Below are positions 19,714-28,205 of a stretch of 64,000 nucleotides of DNA, piece after piece. The stretch is from Sva-07 sp963698435. Lineage in GTDB: Bacteria; Actinomycetota; Acidimicrobiia; Acidimicrobiales; Ilumatobacteraceae. A program made the translations under genes and the position numbers. The stretch spans positions 124,001 to 188,000 of the forward strand of contig CAVOQV010000012.1 of NCBI GenBank assembly GCA_963698435.1. The letters are read 5' to 3'. The notes under the pieces are model-generated. The model saw only the letters and a program-made list of their open reading frames with translations, searched no databases and was not told where the DNA came from. Each line of letters opens with the position of its first letter. Position 1 is the stretch's first letter.

Positions 19714-19860
19714 ATGAGTGGATCAACGACCCACGCCTGTCCGTACTGCGAGCTGATCTTCAGCTACCACAACGAGGTCAAGGACCACATCCTGCACGAT
19801 CACCCCGAGCACGCCGCCGTGGTCGAATCGATCGAGCCCCATGAGATGCCCCACGACTGA
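19714..19860 (+). CDS. 48-residue C2H2-like zinc-finger protein
   Basis: ATG 19714 to TGA 19858-19860. The peptide has ACPYCELIFSYHNEVKDHIL followed by HDHPEH: two cysteines two residues apart, then histidines spaced as in a C2H2 finger. This suggests zinc binding, and nucleic-acid or protein contact. Similar very short finger proteins are seen in Acidimicrobiia, but I know no function. It sits between the ROK gene and acyP. Confidence 0.6.
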   Translation: MSGSTTHACPYCELIFSYHNEVKDHILHDHPEHAAVVESIEPHEMPHD

Positions 19861-19896
19861 GATTCTGGTGGATCCGATTGCCGCCGGTCTGCGGCG

Positions 19897-20172
19897 ATGA
19901 GCGTTGTTCGGGTTCGAGTGGTCGTGGAGGGTCGAGTGCAGGGGGTGTTCTTCCGCGACAGCTGTCAGCGCGAAGCGCAGCGTCTGGGAGTGCGCGGCTC
20001 GGTACGAAACCGCTCCGATGGCTCGGTCGAGGTCGTGGCCGAGGGGCCGCGGGAGAGTGTCGACGAGTTGGTCACGTGGTGCCGCCAGGGTCCGCCCCGA
20101 TCGAGCGTGACCGGTATCTCCGTCATCGACGAGGTTCCAGCCGCCGAACGCACCTTTCGGATTTTGTACTGA
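19897..20172 (+). CDS. acyP: Acylphosphatase
   Basis: 91 residues, the normal length. Hydrolyses acyl phosphates. The N-terminal signature VVVEGRVQGVFFRDSCQREA holds the phosphate-binding loop and the catalytic arginine; VRGSVRNRSDGSVEVVAEGP holds the catalytic asparagine. The final strand ends FRILY. ATG 19897. Confidence 0.93.
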   Translation: MSVVRVRVVVEGRVQGVFFRDSCQREAQRLGVRGSVRNRSDGSVEVVAEGPRESVDELVTWCRQGPPRSSVTGISVIDEVPAAERTFRILY

Positions 20173-20179
20173 GCAAGCG

Positions 20180-20644
20180 CTAGAGGACTTCCCAGCGGTT
20201 GGGGCGGTCGGCGTGGACGACGATGGCGTCGTACTGCTTGATGCAGCGTGTCGCTCGGAGGACGTACTGCTCGCCGCCGCTCGACAGCTCCGCCAAGGCG
20301 TACCCCTCGCTCGAGTCGCGGACGCCGGTGCCGATGCAGTGCAACGAGGCGAGCTGCAGGCCGGCGCTCTCGGCTTCGGCAGCCCACAGGTTGACGAGTC
20401 CCTGGCGCAGCGACGGGTCGTCGAGCAGGTCGGACCCGCCGAGGGTCAGCGTCACGTTGCAGATGTGTACGGGCTCGACGCAGTCGGCGTCGACGACGTC
20501 ACCACCGAGTTCGCCGTCGAGCAACACCACGATCGGTCCGTCGTCTCCGCTCACGCCACCGATGAAGCCATAGCGAACCAACGGAAGCCCGTCCTCGCCG
20601 GTCGTGGCGTAGCGGATCCGGTCGCCGTGGTGAAACCTGCTCAC
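20180..20644 (-). CDS. Conserved hypothetical protein
   Basis: 154 residues from GTG 20644, whose bases overlap the stop of the serine hydrolase (GTGTGAGC), so they are coupled. The N-terminus (SRFHHGDRIRYATTGEDG, RYGFIGGVSG) looks like a small beta-barrel, followed by VVLLDGELGGDVV. No signal peptide or membrane segment. Function unknown. Confidence 0.6.
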   Translation of the reverse strand: MSRFHHGDRIRYATTGEDGLPLVRYGFIGGVSGDDGPIVVLLDGELGGDVVDADCVEPVHICNVTLTLGGSDLLDDPSLRQGLVNLWAAEAESAGLQLASLHCIGTGVRDSSEGYALAELSSGGEQYVLRATRCIKQYDAIVVHADRPNRWEVL

Positions 20645-21480
20645 ACCGGCACTCCCGCGCCGTCGGCGTACTCGGCGATGACGGCGTCGGACAATTCCGG
20701 CCACGCTCGAAGTGCGGCGGATGCCCATTGGTCGAAGTCGCGATCGGCGAGCGCAACGAGCGCCAGGTCGCGATCGGGGTCGATCCAGAACATGGTGCCC
20801 GACCCGCCGAAGTGCCCGAACGTACGCGGCGAATTGGTGGTCCCGGTCCAGTGCGGTTCCTTCGTGCCTCGCACTTCGAAACCCAGCCCCCAGGGGCACT
20901 GCTCGTAGCGACCCACGCCCGGCACGATACCTGCGAGCGTGGGGTAGTGGATGCGTTCGGCGTCCGCGGCCGTGCTCGCATCGATGAGCGTCGGCCGCAT
21001 CACCTCGGCAACGAACCGGCACGTGTCGGCCAGGTTCGAGCGGACCCCGTGGGCGGCCGAGCCCCGCAGCACGCTCGACCGCATGTCGAGTGGCACGAAC
21101 ACCGCTTCGCGGAGGTAGTCCGCAAACGCCATCCCGGTCGCGGCCTCGACGGCCTGGGCGACCAGGCTGATGCCGGTGTTCGAGTACATCCGCGTCGCCT
21201 CGGGGCGCGCGATCGGGTCGTCGCCGTCGAAGGCGTAGCCGCCGGCGTGCGCGAGGAGGTGGCGCAACGTGCATCCCGGCTGACCGACCGGCTGGTCGAG
21301 TGCGACGACCCCTTCCTCGACGGCCACCAACGTCGCCCAAGCGGTCATCGGCTTGGAGATCGAGGCGAGGCGCTGCTCTCGCTTGGTGTCCCCGATCGTC
21401 GTCACGATCTGGCCGCCGCGAAGCACGGCGGCGGACACGTGGGGGACGGGCCAGATCGCGGCGAGGTCGAGGGCTGTCAC
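20641..21480 (-). CDS. Beta-lactamase-family serine hydrolase
   Basis: 279 residues of the class C beta-lactamase/DD-peptidase/esterase fold. The S-x-x-K motif is SISKPM near residue 41, the Tyr motif is MYSNTG near 98, and a C-terminal H-x-G-like FGHFGGSG lies near 222. No signal peptide, so it is cytoplasmic and more likely an esterase or amide hydrolase than a resistance enzyme. Confidence 0.85.
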   Translation of the reverse strand: MTALDLAAIWPVPHVSAAVLRGGQIVTTIGDTKREQRLASISKPMTAWATLVAVEEGVVALDQPVGQPGCTLRHLLAHAGGYAFDGDDPIARPEATRMYSNTGISLVAQAVEAATGMAFADYLREAVFVPLDMRSSVLRGSAAHGVRSNLADTCRFVAEVMRPTLIDASTAADAERIHYPTLAGIVPGVGRYEQCPWGLGFEVRGTKEPHWTGTTNSPRTFGHFGGSGTMFWIDPDRDLALVALADRDFDQWASAALRAWPELSDAVIAEYADGAGVPV

Positions 21481-21499
21481 TGCGGTCGACCCGGCTCGA

Positions 21500-22858
21500 T
21501 CAGGTGAACTGACGGAGCAACTCGGCGACCCGGAATGCGAGGTCGACGCTCTGGCGGGCGTTCAGCCGTGGGTCGCACATCGTTTCGTAACGGTGGTCGA
21601 GGTCGGTGTCGGACAGGGCATCCCCGCCGCCGAGGCATTCGGTGACGTTCTCGCCGGTGAGCTCCACGTGGATGCCGCCCGGCCATGTCCCCTCGGCGCG
21701 ATGCGCTCGGACGAATCCGCCGATCTCGGCGATCACGTCGTCGAAGTGGCGTGTCTTCAAGCCGTTGGCCGCTGTGTAGGTGTTGGCGTGCATCGGGTCT
21801 GATGCCCAGACCACCGGATGTCCGGCGTCGGTGACGGCTCGCAGCAACGGCCGAAGCGAGGTCTCGATCTTGTCGGCGCCCATCCGCACGATCAGCGTGA
21901 GCCGGCCGGGGATCCGTGACGGGTTCAGCACCTCGCACAGTTCGAGCACGTACTCGGCCGTGGTGGTCGGTCCGACCTTGCAGCCGATGGGGTTGCCGAC
22001 GCCGCGGAGGAACTCGATGTGCGCGCCGTCGAGCTCGCGGGTCCGCTCGCCGATCCACAACATGTGCGCCGAGCAGTCGAACCATCCGCCGGTGAGTGAG
22101 TCCTGGCGGGTCAGGGCCTCTTCGTAGCCGAGGATCAACGCCTCGTGGGACGTGAACACGTCGACCTGGGCGAGGTTCGGGTTCGACTCGGTGTCGATGC
22201 CGCAGGCGCGCATGAACGCGAGCGCCCGCTCGATCTCGGCTGCGACGTTCTCGTAGCGCTGCCCGGCGGGGCTGGACGCGACGAACTCCTGAGTCCATGC
22301 GTGGACTCGGGACAAGTCGGCGAACCCGCCCTTCGTGAATGCCCGAAGCAGGTTCAGCGTGGACGCCGACTGGTGGTAGGCCTGCACGAGCCGCTCCGGA
22401 TTCGGCACCCGGGCCGCCTCGGACGGGTTGACGTCGTTGACGATGTGGCCTCGGAACGAGGGCAGCTCGAGGTCGCCGACGGTTTCGGTCGGGGAGGATC
22501 GTGGCTTGGCGAACTGGCCGGCCATGCGGCCGACCTTCACGATGGGGACGCCCACGGAGTAGGTGAGCACGACCGCCATCTGGAGGATGACCCGAAGCTT
22601 CTCTCGGATGTTGTCGGCCGAGAACTCTTCGAAGCTCTCTGCGCAGTCGCCGGCCTGAAGCAGGAACGCACGGCCGGCGGCCACGCGGGCCAGTTCGGAC
22701 TGCAGCGATCGGGCCTCGCCGGCGAACACCAGCGGCGGCATCGAGGAGATCTGCTTCAGCGCCTGCTCGAGTGCGCCCGTGTCGGGCCACTCCGGCTGCT
22801 GGCCCACCGGGTGGTCGTGCCAGGAAGAAGGGGACCAGGTCCCACGGGCGTCAGGCAT
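21500..22858 (-). CDS. aroG: 3-deoxy-7-phosphoheptulonate synthase, class II
   Basis: First enzyme of the shikimate pathway: phosphoenolpyruvate plus erythrose 4-phosphate to DAHP. 452 residues, matching the actinobacterial/plant class II type. Clear marks are LLQAGDCAESFEEFSADNI, KVGRMAGQFAKPRS, NPIGCKVGPTTTAEYV, VVWASDPMHANTY and GIHVELTGENVTECLGG. ATG 22858. The preceding sigma-factor gene ends in a strong terminator. Confidence 0.95.
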   Translation of the reverse strand: MPDARGTWSPSSWHDHPVGQQPEWPDTGALEQALKQISSMPPLVFAGEARSLQSELARVAAGRAFLLQAGDCAESFEEFSADNIREKLRVILQMAVVLTYSVGVPIVKVGRMAGQFAKPRSSPTETVGDLELPSFRGHIVNDVNPSEAARVPNPERLVQAYHQSASTLNLLRAFTKGGFADLSRVHAWTQEFVASSPAGQRYENVAAEIERALAFMRACGIDTESNPNLAQVDVFTSHEALILGYEEALTRQDSLTGGWFDCSAHMLWIGERTRELDGAHIEFLRGVGNPIGCKVGPTTTAEYVLELCEVLNPSRIPGRLTLIVRMGADKIETSLRPLLRAVTDAGHPVVWASDPMHANTYTAANGLKTRHFDDVIAEIGGFVRAHRAEGTWPGGIHVELTGENVTECLGGGDALSDTDLDHRYETMCDPRLNARQSVDLAFRVAELLRQFT

Positions 22859-22883
22859 GCCGAAAGGCTACCGGCGCCGAAAA

Positions 22884-22918
22884 CGACCGGAGCGGTCGGA
22901 TTTCTCCGACCGCTCCGG
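22884..22918 (-). terminator. Rho-independent terminator after the sigma-factor gene
   Basis: A perfect 14-bp stem (CCGGAGCGGTCGGA, 22887-22900, with its complement at 22905-22918) and a four-base loop. On the minus strand it is followed by TCGTTTTC. Confidence 0.85.
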
Positions 22919-22964
22919 CTCGATTGTCGGCCACCCACGCGATGTGCCAGGCACATCGCGTCGG

Positions 22965-23792
22965 TCAGACGGCGAGGATTCGTTCGGCGTCGTCGCGGAG
23001 GCCGGCGACCGCACGCGACACCAGGCGACGTGCGGCTTCGGCGGTGACGCCGAGCTGCTCGCCGACTTCGCGGAAGCTCTTGCGTTCACCGTCGACGAGA
23101 CCGAAGCGGGACTCGACGGCGAACCGCGCACGAGAATCGAGCGTGCCGAGCAGCTCGTCGAGCAGCTCGCTGTCGACCAGGGTCATCACGTGATCTTCCG
23201 GCGTGCCGTCGCCATTGGCCATCAGGTCGCCCAGCGTGGCATCGCCGTCGTCGCCGACGGTCTTGTCGAGGCTGACCGGCGTCGTGAGGCGGTGCAGTTC
23301 GGCGTTGGTCTGGTCGAGGGTTTCGCCGTCGCCGGAGGCCTGACGCAGCGCTGCGCGGAGGCTGGCGGAGCGGTCACCCGGGATGCGGATGAGGCTGGCC
23401 TTCTGGTCGAGTGCGCGACCGATGGCCTGACGGATCCAGAACGTGGCGTAGGTGGAGAACTTGAAGCCACGGCGCCAGTCGAACTTGTCGACCGCGTGCT
23501 CGAGGCCGAGGTTGCCCTCCTGGATGAGGTCGAGCAGGTCCATGCCCTGCGGCAGCGGGTAGCGACGGGCGATCGAGACGACGAGGCGCAGGTTGGAACG
23601 GATGAAACGATCCTTGGCCTTGGCCGCTTCGCGAACCTGGCGCTTGAGGGCGACACCACGCTTGCCGGCATCGAGCTGCTCTTGGGCCTCCCGGCCGGCT
23701 TCGATGATGCGCGACAGCTCACGCTCGTCTTCGGCGGTCAACAGGGGGACCTTGCCGATGTCGTTCAAGTAGAGACCAATGGAGTCGTTCAT
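22965..23792 (-). CDS. RNA polymerase sigma factor, sigma-70 primary/group 2 type
   Basis: 275 residues. Starts with the short region 1.2 segment DSIGLYLNDIGKVPLLTAED. Region 2 has NLRLVVSIARRYP, DLLDLIQEGNLGLEHAVDKF and GFKFSTYATFWIRQAI (-10 recognition). Region 3 holds IRIPGDRSA, and region 4.2 has SFREVGEQLGVTAEAARRLV (-35 recognition). No long acidic N-terminus, so this is a group 2 (HrdB/SigB-like) factor rather than the housekeeping one. It diverges from nadD; the 295-base gap between them contains a TGTGTC/GACACA hairpin at 23840-23855 in its leader. Confidence 0.9.
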   Translation of the reverse strand: MNDSIGLYLNDIGKVPLLTAEDERELSRIIEAGREAQEQLDAGKRGVALKRQVREAAKAKDRFIRSNLRLVVSIARRYPLPQGMDLLDLIQEGNLGLEHAVDKFDWRRGFKFSTYATFWIRQAIGRALDQKASLIRIPGDRSASLRAALRQASGDGETLDQTNAELHRLTTPVSLDKTVGDDGDATLGDLMANGDGTPEDHVMTLVDSELLDELLGTLDSRARFAVESRFGLVDGERKSFREVGEQLGVTAEAARRLVSRAVAGLRDDAERILAV

Positions 23793-24087
23793 GATGTTTC
23801 CTACAACCGTTCGTGTTCGTGATGATTCCGGGGCCAGGCTGTGTCATCGGACACACTGCATCGGCCATGCGGATCGAGGCGTCGCCGGATTTCGCACGTG
23901 AACGTGCGGTCCAACGAGGTGATCGAAGAGCGGCAGACGCCGACAACGATGGACTTCCCGAAAGAAGCCGTCGTAAACCGTGTACTCGGGGGTATATGGG
24001 GGAGCGATGTACAGTAACACCTCTGTCAACCCCGTGTCGGGTCGGTTGCGTCCGATTTCGGTCAGGACCCCATAAAATCGGGGAATC

Positions 24088-24693
24088 GTGCCCGAAACCG
24101 ATCCACTGTTGCGTCGAGTTGGGCTCTTCGGAGGCACGTTCGACCCCCCGCATGTCGGCCATCTGGTCACCGCGGTCAACGTTCGTCACGCACTCGACCT
24201 CGACGTGGTGGTGATGATGGTGGCCAACGTGCCCTGGCAGAAGGAGGGCAGCCGCACGATCACGCCGGCGCCCGATCGGTTGGCGATGGTGGAGGCAGCG
24301 GTTCGAGACGTGCCCGGCCTGGTTCCCGGTCGCCACGAGATCGATCACGGTGGACCGAGCTACACCGCAGACACGCTGGCCGTGCTTGCGGAGGAGTTTC
24401 CGGCTGCGGAGTTCTTCACGATCATCGGCGATGACGCTGCTGCCGGCCTGCGGACCTGGACCCGATGGCAGGAGGTCGTCGACCGGTCCCAGCTCGTCGT
24501 CGTCGACCGCCCGGGTGAGCCCGTCGACGTCGACGCGGACATCGGCTGGATTCGCGTCGAGGTGCCTCGTCTCGAGGTGTCGAGCACCGATCTGCGTGCT
24601 CGGTTCACCGACGGACGGCCGCTGGATTACCTGGTGACGCAGCCCGTGCTCGACGTGATCCGCGCGCGTGGACTCTACGGGGCGTCGGCGTGA
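24088..24693 (+). CDS. nadD: Nicotinate-nucleotide adenylyltransferase
   Basis: Joins nicotinate mononucleotide and ATP to deamido-NAD. 201 residues. GLFGGTFDPPHVGHL is the nucleotidyltransferase HxGH motif; later marks are RLAMVEAAVRDVPG, YTADTL, FTIIGDDAAAGL and the ISSTxxR-like VSSTDLRARF. GTG start at 24088; no good ribosome-binding site is visible. First gene of an operon with the LCP-like protein and rsfS, joined by 4-base overlaps. Confidence 0.95.
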   Translation: MPETDPLLRRVGLFGGTFDPPHVGHLVTAVNVRHALDLDVVVMMVANVPWQKEGSRTITPAPDRLAMVEAAVRDVPGLVPGRHEIDHGGPSYTADTLAVLAEEFPAAEFFTIIGDDAAAGLRTWTRWQEVVDRSQLVVVDRPGEPVDVDADIGWIRVEVPRLEVSSTDLRARFTDGRPLDYLVTQPVLDVIRARGLYGASA

Positions 24694-25983
24694 CGGCGAT
24701 CGCCAAGCGACGCACCCGTCGAACGATCGTCGGTGCCGCCACGGCGATGCTGCTCCTCGTCGTCGCGGCGGTGATGTTCGGGGTCGGGGTCGTCACCTTG
24801 TCGAACTCTCAGGAGGGCGAGGCGGTCGGCGTCGACATCCGGCCGAGGGTGGAGTTCCCCGCGACACCCAACGCTCTGCTCGCTGTCACCGACGAGCAGG
24901 GGCAGCTCGCCTCGGTTGTCGTGATGACACTGCTGCCTGAGGGGCAGGGCGGGAGCATCGTCACCGTTCCGGTGAACGCGGACGTGACCGCAGGGTTCGG
25001 TCCGCAGCGTCGTCCCCTCGACGAATCCTTCGACGCGACAGACGTCGACGGTCTCGTGACCTCGGTCGAGGGCATGTTGGCGATCTCCGTGCAACGCGCC
25101 GACGTGGTCGACGTCGCAGGCCTCGAGGCGTTGCTGCCCAACAACGATGTGCTGCAGCTGGTGCTTCCGAGCGACGTGGTCGACACCGACAATGGGGGCA
25201 CGATCTCGGTCGCGGGTCCGCAGACGTTCACCGTTCCGGAGTTGGTCTCGATTCTCGTGGCGATCGACGACGACGCAGAGGTCGACATCTCGCACGAGAA
25301 CGATGTGGCGGTCTGGGAGGCGCTCGCGCAGACGGCGCCGGCGTCGATTCCACCCGAACCGGTTCCGCTCGATGCTCTCGGACGTCCGATCGCTCCGGAA
25401 ACGGTCGAAGAGCTCGTGGCCCGCCTGTGGCAGGGCGAGGTGTCGGTGCGCGACCTCCTCATCGATGTGGCGGAAGTCGAGAATCCGACACAGGCGGACG
25501 TCGTCCTGATCGATCGACGTGACGCAAACCTGGTGTTCGCCCAGGTGTCGCCGGGACTCGTGTCCACGCCAAACACGGGTCTCAAGGTCAGGGTCGTCGC
25601 CAACTACACCGATGATGAGTTGGCCGAAGCGGACGGTCTCTACGGTTCGTCGTCGGACGTCGCCATCGAGGTGATCGGTCGACTCCTGTTCCTCAGCGGC
25701 AACGTGCCGTCGGTCGACACGACACCGACGGGGGTTCCGCCGATCACACTCATCGAGGTCGCCAGCGAGCGTCAGCTCGAGGAACTCGGCTTTCGTCGGC
25801 GAGGCGCTCTTCGGCGAGGTGGAGGTGAGCGTCGCCGAGACCGTGATCATCGGAGTCGATGCCGAGGTGATCTTGGGGATGTCGTATCTCGAAGCTGAAC
25901 TCGAACGCTCCCACGATGCTCCGCCGGTCACCGCGCCGACCTCGACGAGCGATGTGCCCGATACGGTCGCGGTCGATGGATGA
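24690..25983 (+). CDS. Membrane-anchored LCP/LytR-like protein (one frameshift)
   Basis: GTG 24690 overlaps the nadD stop. A basic start and one transmembrane anchor (AATAMLLLVVAAVMFGVGVV) are followed by an extracytoplasmic part of about 370 residues. LLAVTDEQGQLASVVVMTLL and GGSIVTVPVNADV resemble a divergent LCP (LytR-CpsA-Psr) core. A frame change near 25795 leads to FGEVEVSVAETVIIGVD and a Thr/Pro-rich end at TGA 25981-25983. LCP enzymes attach polymers to peptidoglycan, and such a gene is common between nadD and rsfS in Actinobacteria; the catalytic arginines are not obvious, so activity is uncertain. Confidence 0.6.
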
Positions 25984-26384
25984 CCGGCATGTCTGACACG
26001 GACGCGGCGAGCGAGAAGGATTCGAGCGATGCGGTGGCGCTGTGTGCCGCTCGGGCAGCGTCGGGCCTGAAGGCAACCGACGTCATCGTGCTCGATGTCG
26101 GTTCGCTGTTGTCGATCACCGGCTACTTCGTGATCGCCAGTGCCTCCAACCCGCGCCAGGTGCGTGCCGTCGTCGAAGACGTCGAGGCGAAGGTCAAAGC
26201 CGAGCTGGGACGGGTGCCGGTGCGAACCGAGGGCGTGCGCGAGCAGCAGTGGACGCTGATCGACTACGGCGACGTCGTGGTCCACGTGTTCCTCGACACG
26301 GTGCGGGAGTTCTACGAGATCGAGCGGCTCTACATGGACGCTCCGCGGGTGGTGTGGGACTCGCCAGCTGCCGACGTCGACTGA
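25980..26384 (+). CDS. rsfS: Ribosome silencing factor
   Basis: 134 residues. Binds ribosomal protein L14 (uL14) and blocks subunit joining when nutrients are short. Family pattern: ALCAARAASGLKATDVIVLD, LLSITGYFVIASASNPRQV, REQQWTLIDYGDVVVHVFLD and REFYEIERLYMDAP. ATG 25980 overlaps the preceding stop (ATGA); ATG 25989 is the alternative. Confidence 0.95.
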   Translation: MTGMSDTDAASEKDSSDAVALCAARAASGLKATDVIVLDVGSLLSITGYFVIASASNPRQVRAVVEDVEAKVKAELGRVPVRTEGVREQQWTLIDYGDVVVHVFLDTVREFYEIERLYMDAPRVVWDSPAADVD

Positions 26385-26467
26385 CCGAACTCCGTCGCCC
26401 GGATCAGATCGGCCGGACGGCATCCACCGGACTCGATCGATGAGGCGTCCATGGGTCACACTTCGGT

Positions 26468-26989
26468 ATGACGCTCGGCCGGTACGACTTCTTCCAACAG
26501 GCCTTCCTCGTCGACGATCTCGACGTGGCGATCAACGAGTGGGACCGGGTCTTCGGCGCTGGTCCGTTCGTCGTGACCCATCATCACCGAGCCGATTCGT
26601 TCGACTACCGGGGGACAGAGCACGAGGCCGACGTGTCGTATGCGTTCGGCTATCTCGGCGACACGATGATCCAATTCATCGTGCAGCACGATGACACGCC
26701 ATCGATCTACCGAGACATGTTTGCGCCCGGGCAGTTCGGGTTCCACCACAGCGGCGTGCTCGTCGAGGATTTCGAGGCGGAGTTCGCTCGACTCGAGTCG
26801 ATGGGGTTCACCTGCGCCACGAGGCTGTTCGCCGACAACGTCGATGCCGCGTACTTCGACACCCGGTCGGTCAACGGTGCTTTCACCGAGATCCACGGGT
26901 CGCCACTCCACATTCTCAACGCCTTCGCGGCGTGGCGCCGAGCGCACGACGAGCGCACACCCGGCGACTCACCGTTCTTGCGCCGCTGA
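26468..26989 (+). CDS. VOC-superfamily (glyoxalase/dioxygenase fold) protein
   Basis: 173 residues with two beta-alpha-beta-beta-beta modules: QQAFLVDDLDVAINEWDRVF and later FHHSGVLVEDFEAEFARLES, GAFTEIHGSPLHILNAF. The fold usually binds a metal with His/Glu residues; candidates are HHH near 41 and E near 141. The enzyme could be a lyase, isomerase or dioxygenase. Last chromosomal gene before the tRNA island. Confidence 0.7.
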   Translation: MTLGRYDFFQQAFLVDDLDVAINEWDRVFGAGPFVVTHHHRADSFDYRGTEHEADVSYAFGYLGDTMIQFIVQHDDTPSIYRDMFAPGQFGFHHSGVLVEDFEAEFARLESMGFTCATRLFADNVDAAYFDTRSVNGAFTEIHGSPLHILNAFAAWRRAHDERTPGDSPFLRR

Positions 26990-27064
26990 GCGATCCGGCG
27001 CTCTGCGTCGTTGTGATGCGGCGCCAGCGGTTGATAACGTACGCCGTCCCGTTCGGGCAGGTCT

Positions 27065-27137
27065 GGGGCTATAGCTCAGTTGGTAGAGCGCTTCCATGGC
27101 ATGGAAGAGGTCAGGAGTTCGATTCTCCTTAGCTCCA
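27065..27137 (+). tRNA. tRNA-Ala (anticodon GGC)
   Basis: Full cloverleaf of 73 bases. The acceptor GGGGCTA pairs with TAGCTCC (one G-U), the D-arm is GCTCAGTTGGTAGAGC, the anticodon arm is CTTCC-ATGGCAT-GGAAG with GGC, and the T-arm is AGGAG-TTCGATT-CTCCT. The discriminator is A and CCA is not encoded. Its 3' half is duplicated at 48,036, marking it as the target of an integrative element. Confidence 0.96.
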
Positions 27138-27156
27138 CGAAAAACCCCAGGTCAGA
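27096..27156. repeat. Left attachment repeat (attL) inside tRNA-Ala
   Basis: 61 bases running from the anticodon loop through the tRNA 3' end and 19 bases beyond. They match 48036-48096 at 58 of 61 positions (differences at 27124, 27140 and 27143) at a constant offset of 20,940. This is the expected form of the left junction, where the element restores an intact tRNA gene. Confidence 0.88.
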
Positions 27157-27181
27157 CCCTAGAAAGTCCGATCTGGGGTTT
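27142..27181 (+). terminator. Terminator hairpin after tRNA-Ala
   Basis: AAACCCCAG (27142-27150) pairs with CTGGGGTTT (27173-27181), a 9-bp stem. Its left arm belongs to the attachment repeat. Confidence 0.7.
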
Positions 27182-27292
27182 CGGCGTTTTCGGGCCGATA
27201 GCACTTCGGTAGCAGTCCGATCCGATATTCCCTGTGCGGTCCCGGTTCATGATGGACACCGTGGCTGCGGTTGGTGGGCGACAGTTTCGGGA

Positions 27293-27338
27293 CTGGTTCC
27301 GGTAGCCGGGCGACACTGGCTCCGGTAGCTGCTTGACA
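27293..27338. repeat. Two imperfect tandem 23-bp repeats, probable insertion-sequence end
   Basis: Adjacent 23-base units both starting CTGG(T/C)TCCGGTAGC and ending GACA (18 of 23 identical), 70 bases before the IS481-like coding remnant. Placement and form fit transposase-binding repeats of an IS terminus. Confidence 0.5.
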
Positions 27339-27410
27339 CTTCGCTGCTGGTTTGCGGGCCAGCCTTCTCGTTTGGCGGTCGCTGGTGATCGTCTCGATCG
27401 AGGGGGTCCC

Positions 27411-27590
27411 GTGGTGCTTGTGGAGTTGGGTGTTGTGGAACAGCGCTTGCAGGCGGTGCTCGAGGTGGTCAACGACGGTGCGACCGTGGTCGATGTTGCT
27501 CGGCGGAATGGGGTGTCGCGCCAGACGGTGCATGTGTGGTTGCGCCGGTACGCGAGCGACGGGTTGCCGGGTCTGGTGGACGGACTGGGT
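27411..27590 (+). pseudogene. IS481-like transposase, N-terminal remnant
   Basis: From GTG 27411 (after GAGGGGG) about 60 residues match the helix-turn-helix start of IS481/IS3-type transposases: VVEQRLQAVLEVVNDGATVV, DVARRNGVSRQTVHVWLRRY, ASDGLPGLVD. The similarity then stops; no DDE catalytic part follows. A truncated, inactive copy at the left end of the island. Confidence 0.75.
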
Positions 27591-27618
27591 GTCGATCAAG
27601 GCCCGTTGGGGTTTGTCG

Positions 27619-27924
27619 ATGGACCAGTCCGAGTTCGGCCGCATCCGCAACCTGTTGACCGAACGCTGCCCCGACCAGACAATCGCACCCTGGCCCGAGA
27701 CGCCACCGCCTGGACCGCCAGTCACGTCGCCGCCTGTCGCCGTAGTTCCGCCACCGCTGCCACCAGCCGGGAACTGTCACCCCTCTTACCCGACCGTGTG
27801 CATCCCACCCCCGCCACCCGACCTCGACTTGGGCGACATCCCGCACCGACGCTTCACGGTCCTGCCGCCCGACCCACACCGATTCGACGGCGACAAGAAT
27901 GGGGTGGGCTGCGAGTCAGGCTGA
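27619..27924 (+). pseudogene. Fragment of a secreted protein with Excalibur-like C-terminus
   Basis: About 100 residues: a short lead of unknown origin, a proline-rich linker (PPVAVVPPPLPPAGN), then CHPSYPTVCIPPPPPDLD and DPHRFDGDKNGVGCES. This is a common C-terminal module of exported actinobacterial nucleases and related proteins, resembling the Excalibur calcium-binding motif (DxDxDGxxCE). There is no signal peptide or catalytic part, so this is a severed tail fused to debris after the IS481 remnant. The usual second cysteine of the DLDCGDI motif is leucine here. Confidence 0.6.
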
Positions 27925-28069
27925 GCAATTATCGAGCTGTGACTCTGTAGACGCCGGTCCTGTGGATCGGTCAGGGTTGGTGTCGGTGACCACGATGTGA
28001 CCCCTTATCGAGCTTGCCTCCGCCGAGGTGGGGTGCACTTCCAGCGATATGTCCGTCGTGGTTGCCGAT

Positions 28070-28168
28070 GCCGGCCTGGCCTGCTGTTGTCCTGATCAGA
28101 AGCCTGTCCACCCAAGTCGGGTGTGACCCATCACAGTCCTGACATAGCAAGGGTTCCTCCAGGCCGGC
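28070..28168 (+). ncRNA. Candidate bridge (seek) RNA region of the IS110 element
   Basis: The 280-base non-coding stretch before the IS110 transposase is where IS110-group elements encode their bridge RNA. A 10-bp long-range stem, GCCGGCCTGG (28070-28079) with CCAGGCCGGC (28159-28168), encloses two small hairpins: CACCC-aagtc-GGGTG (28109-28123) and TGTGA-ccca-TCACA (28122-28135), which overlap and so are alternatives. The location follows known IS110 biology; the structure is only my reading and the target and donor loops are not identified. Confidence 0.35.
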
Positions 28169-28205
28169 ACCGACCGAAACCACACATATTGGAGGTTCCA
28201 TCATC

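Noticed and set aside
20641..21480. Antibiotic-resistance beta-lactamase
   Set aside because: No signal peptide and only the general class C/esterase motifs; family members of this kind are mostly esterases or peptidases.
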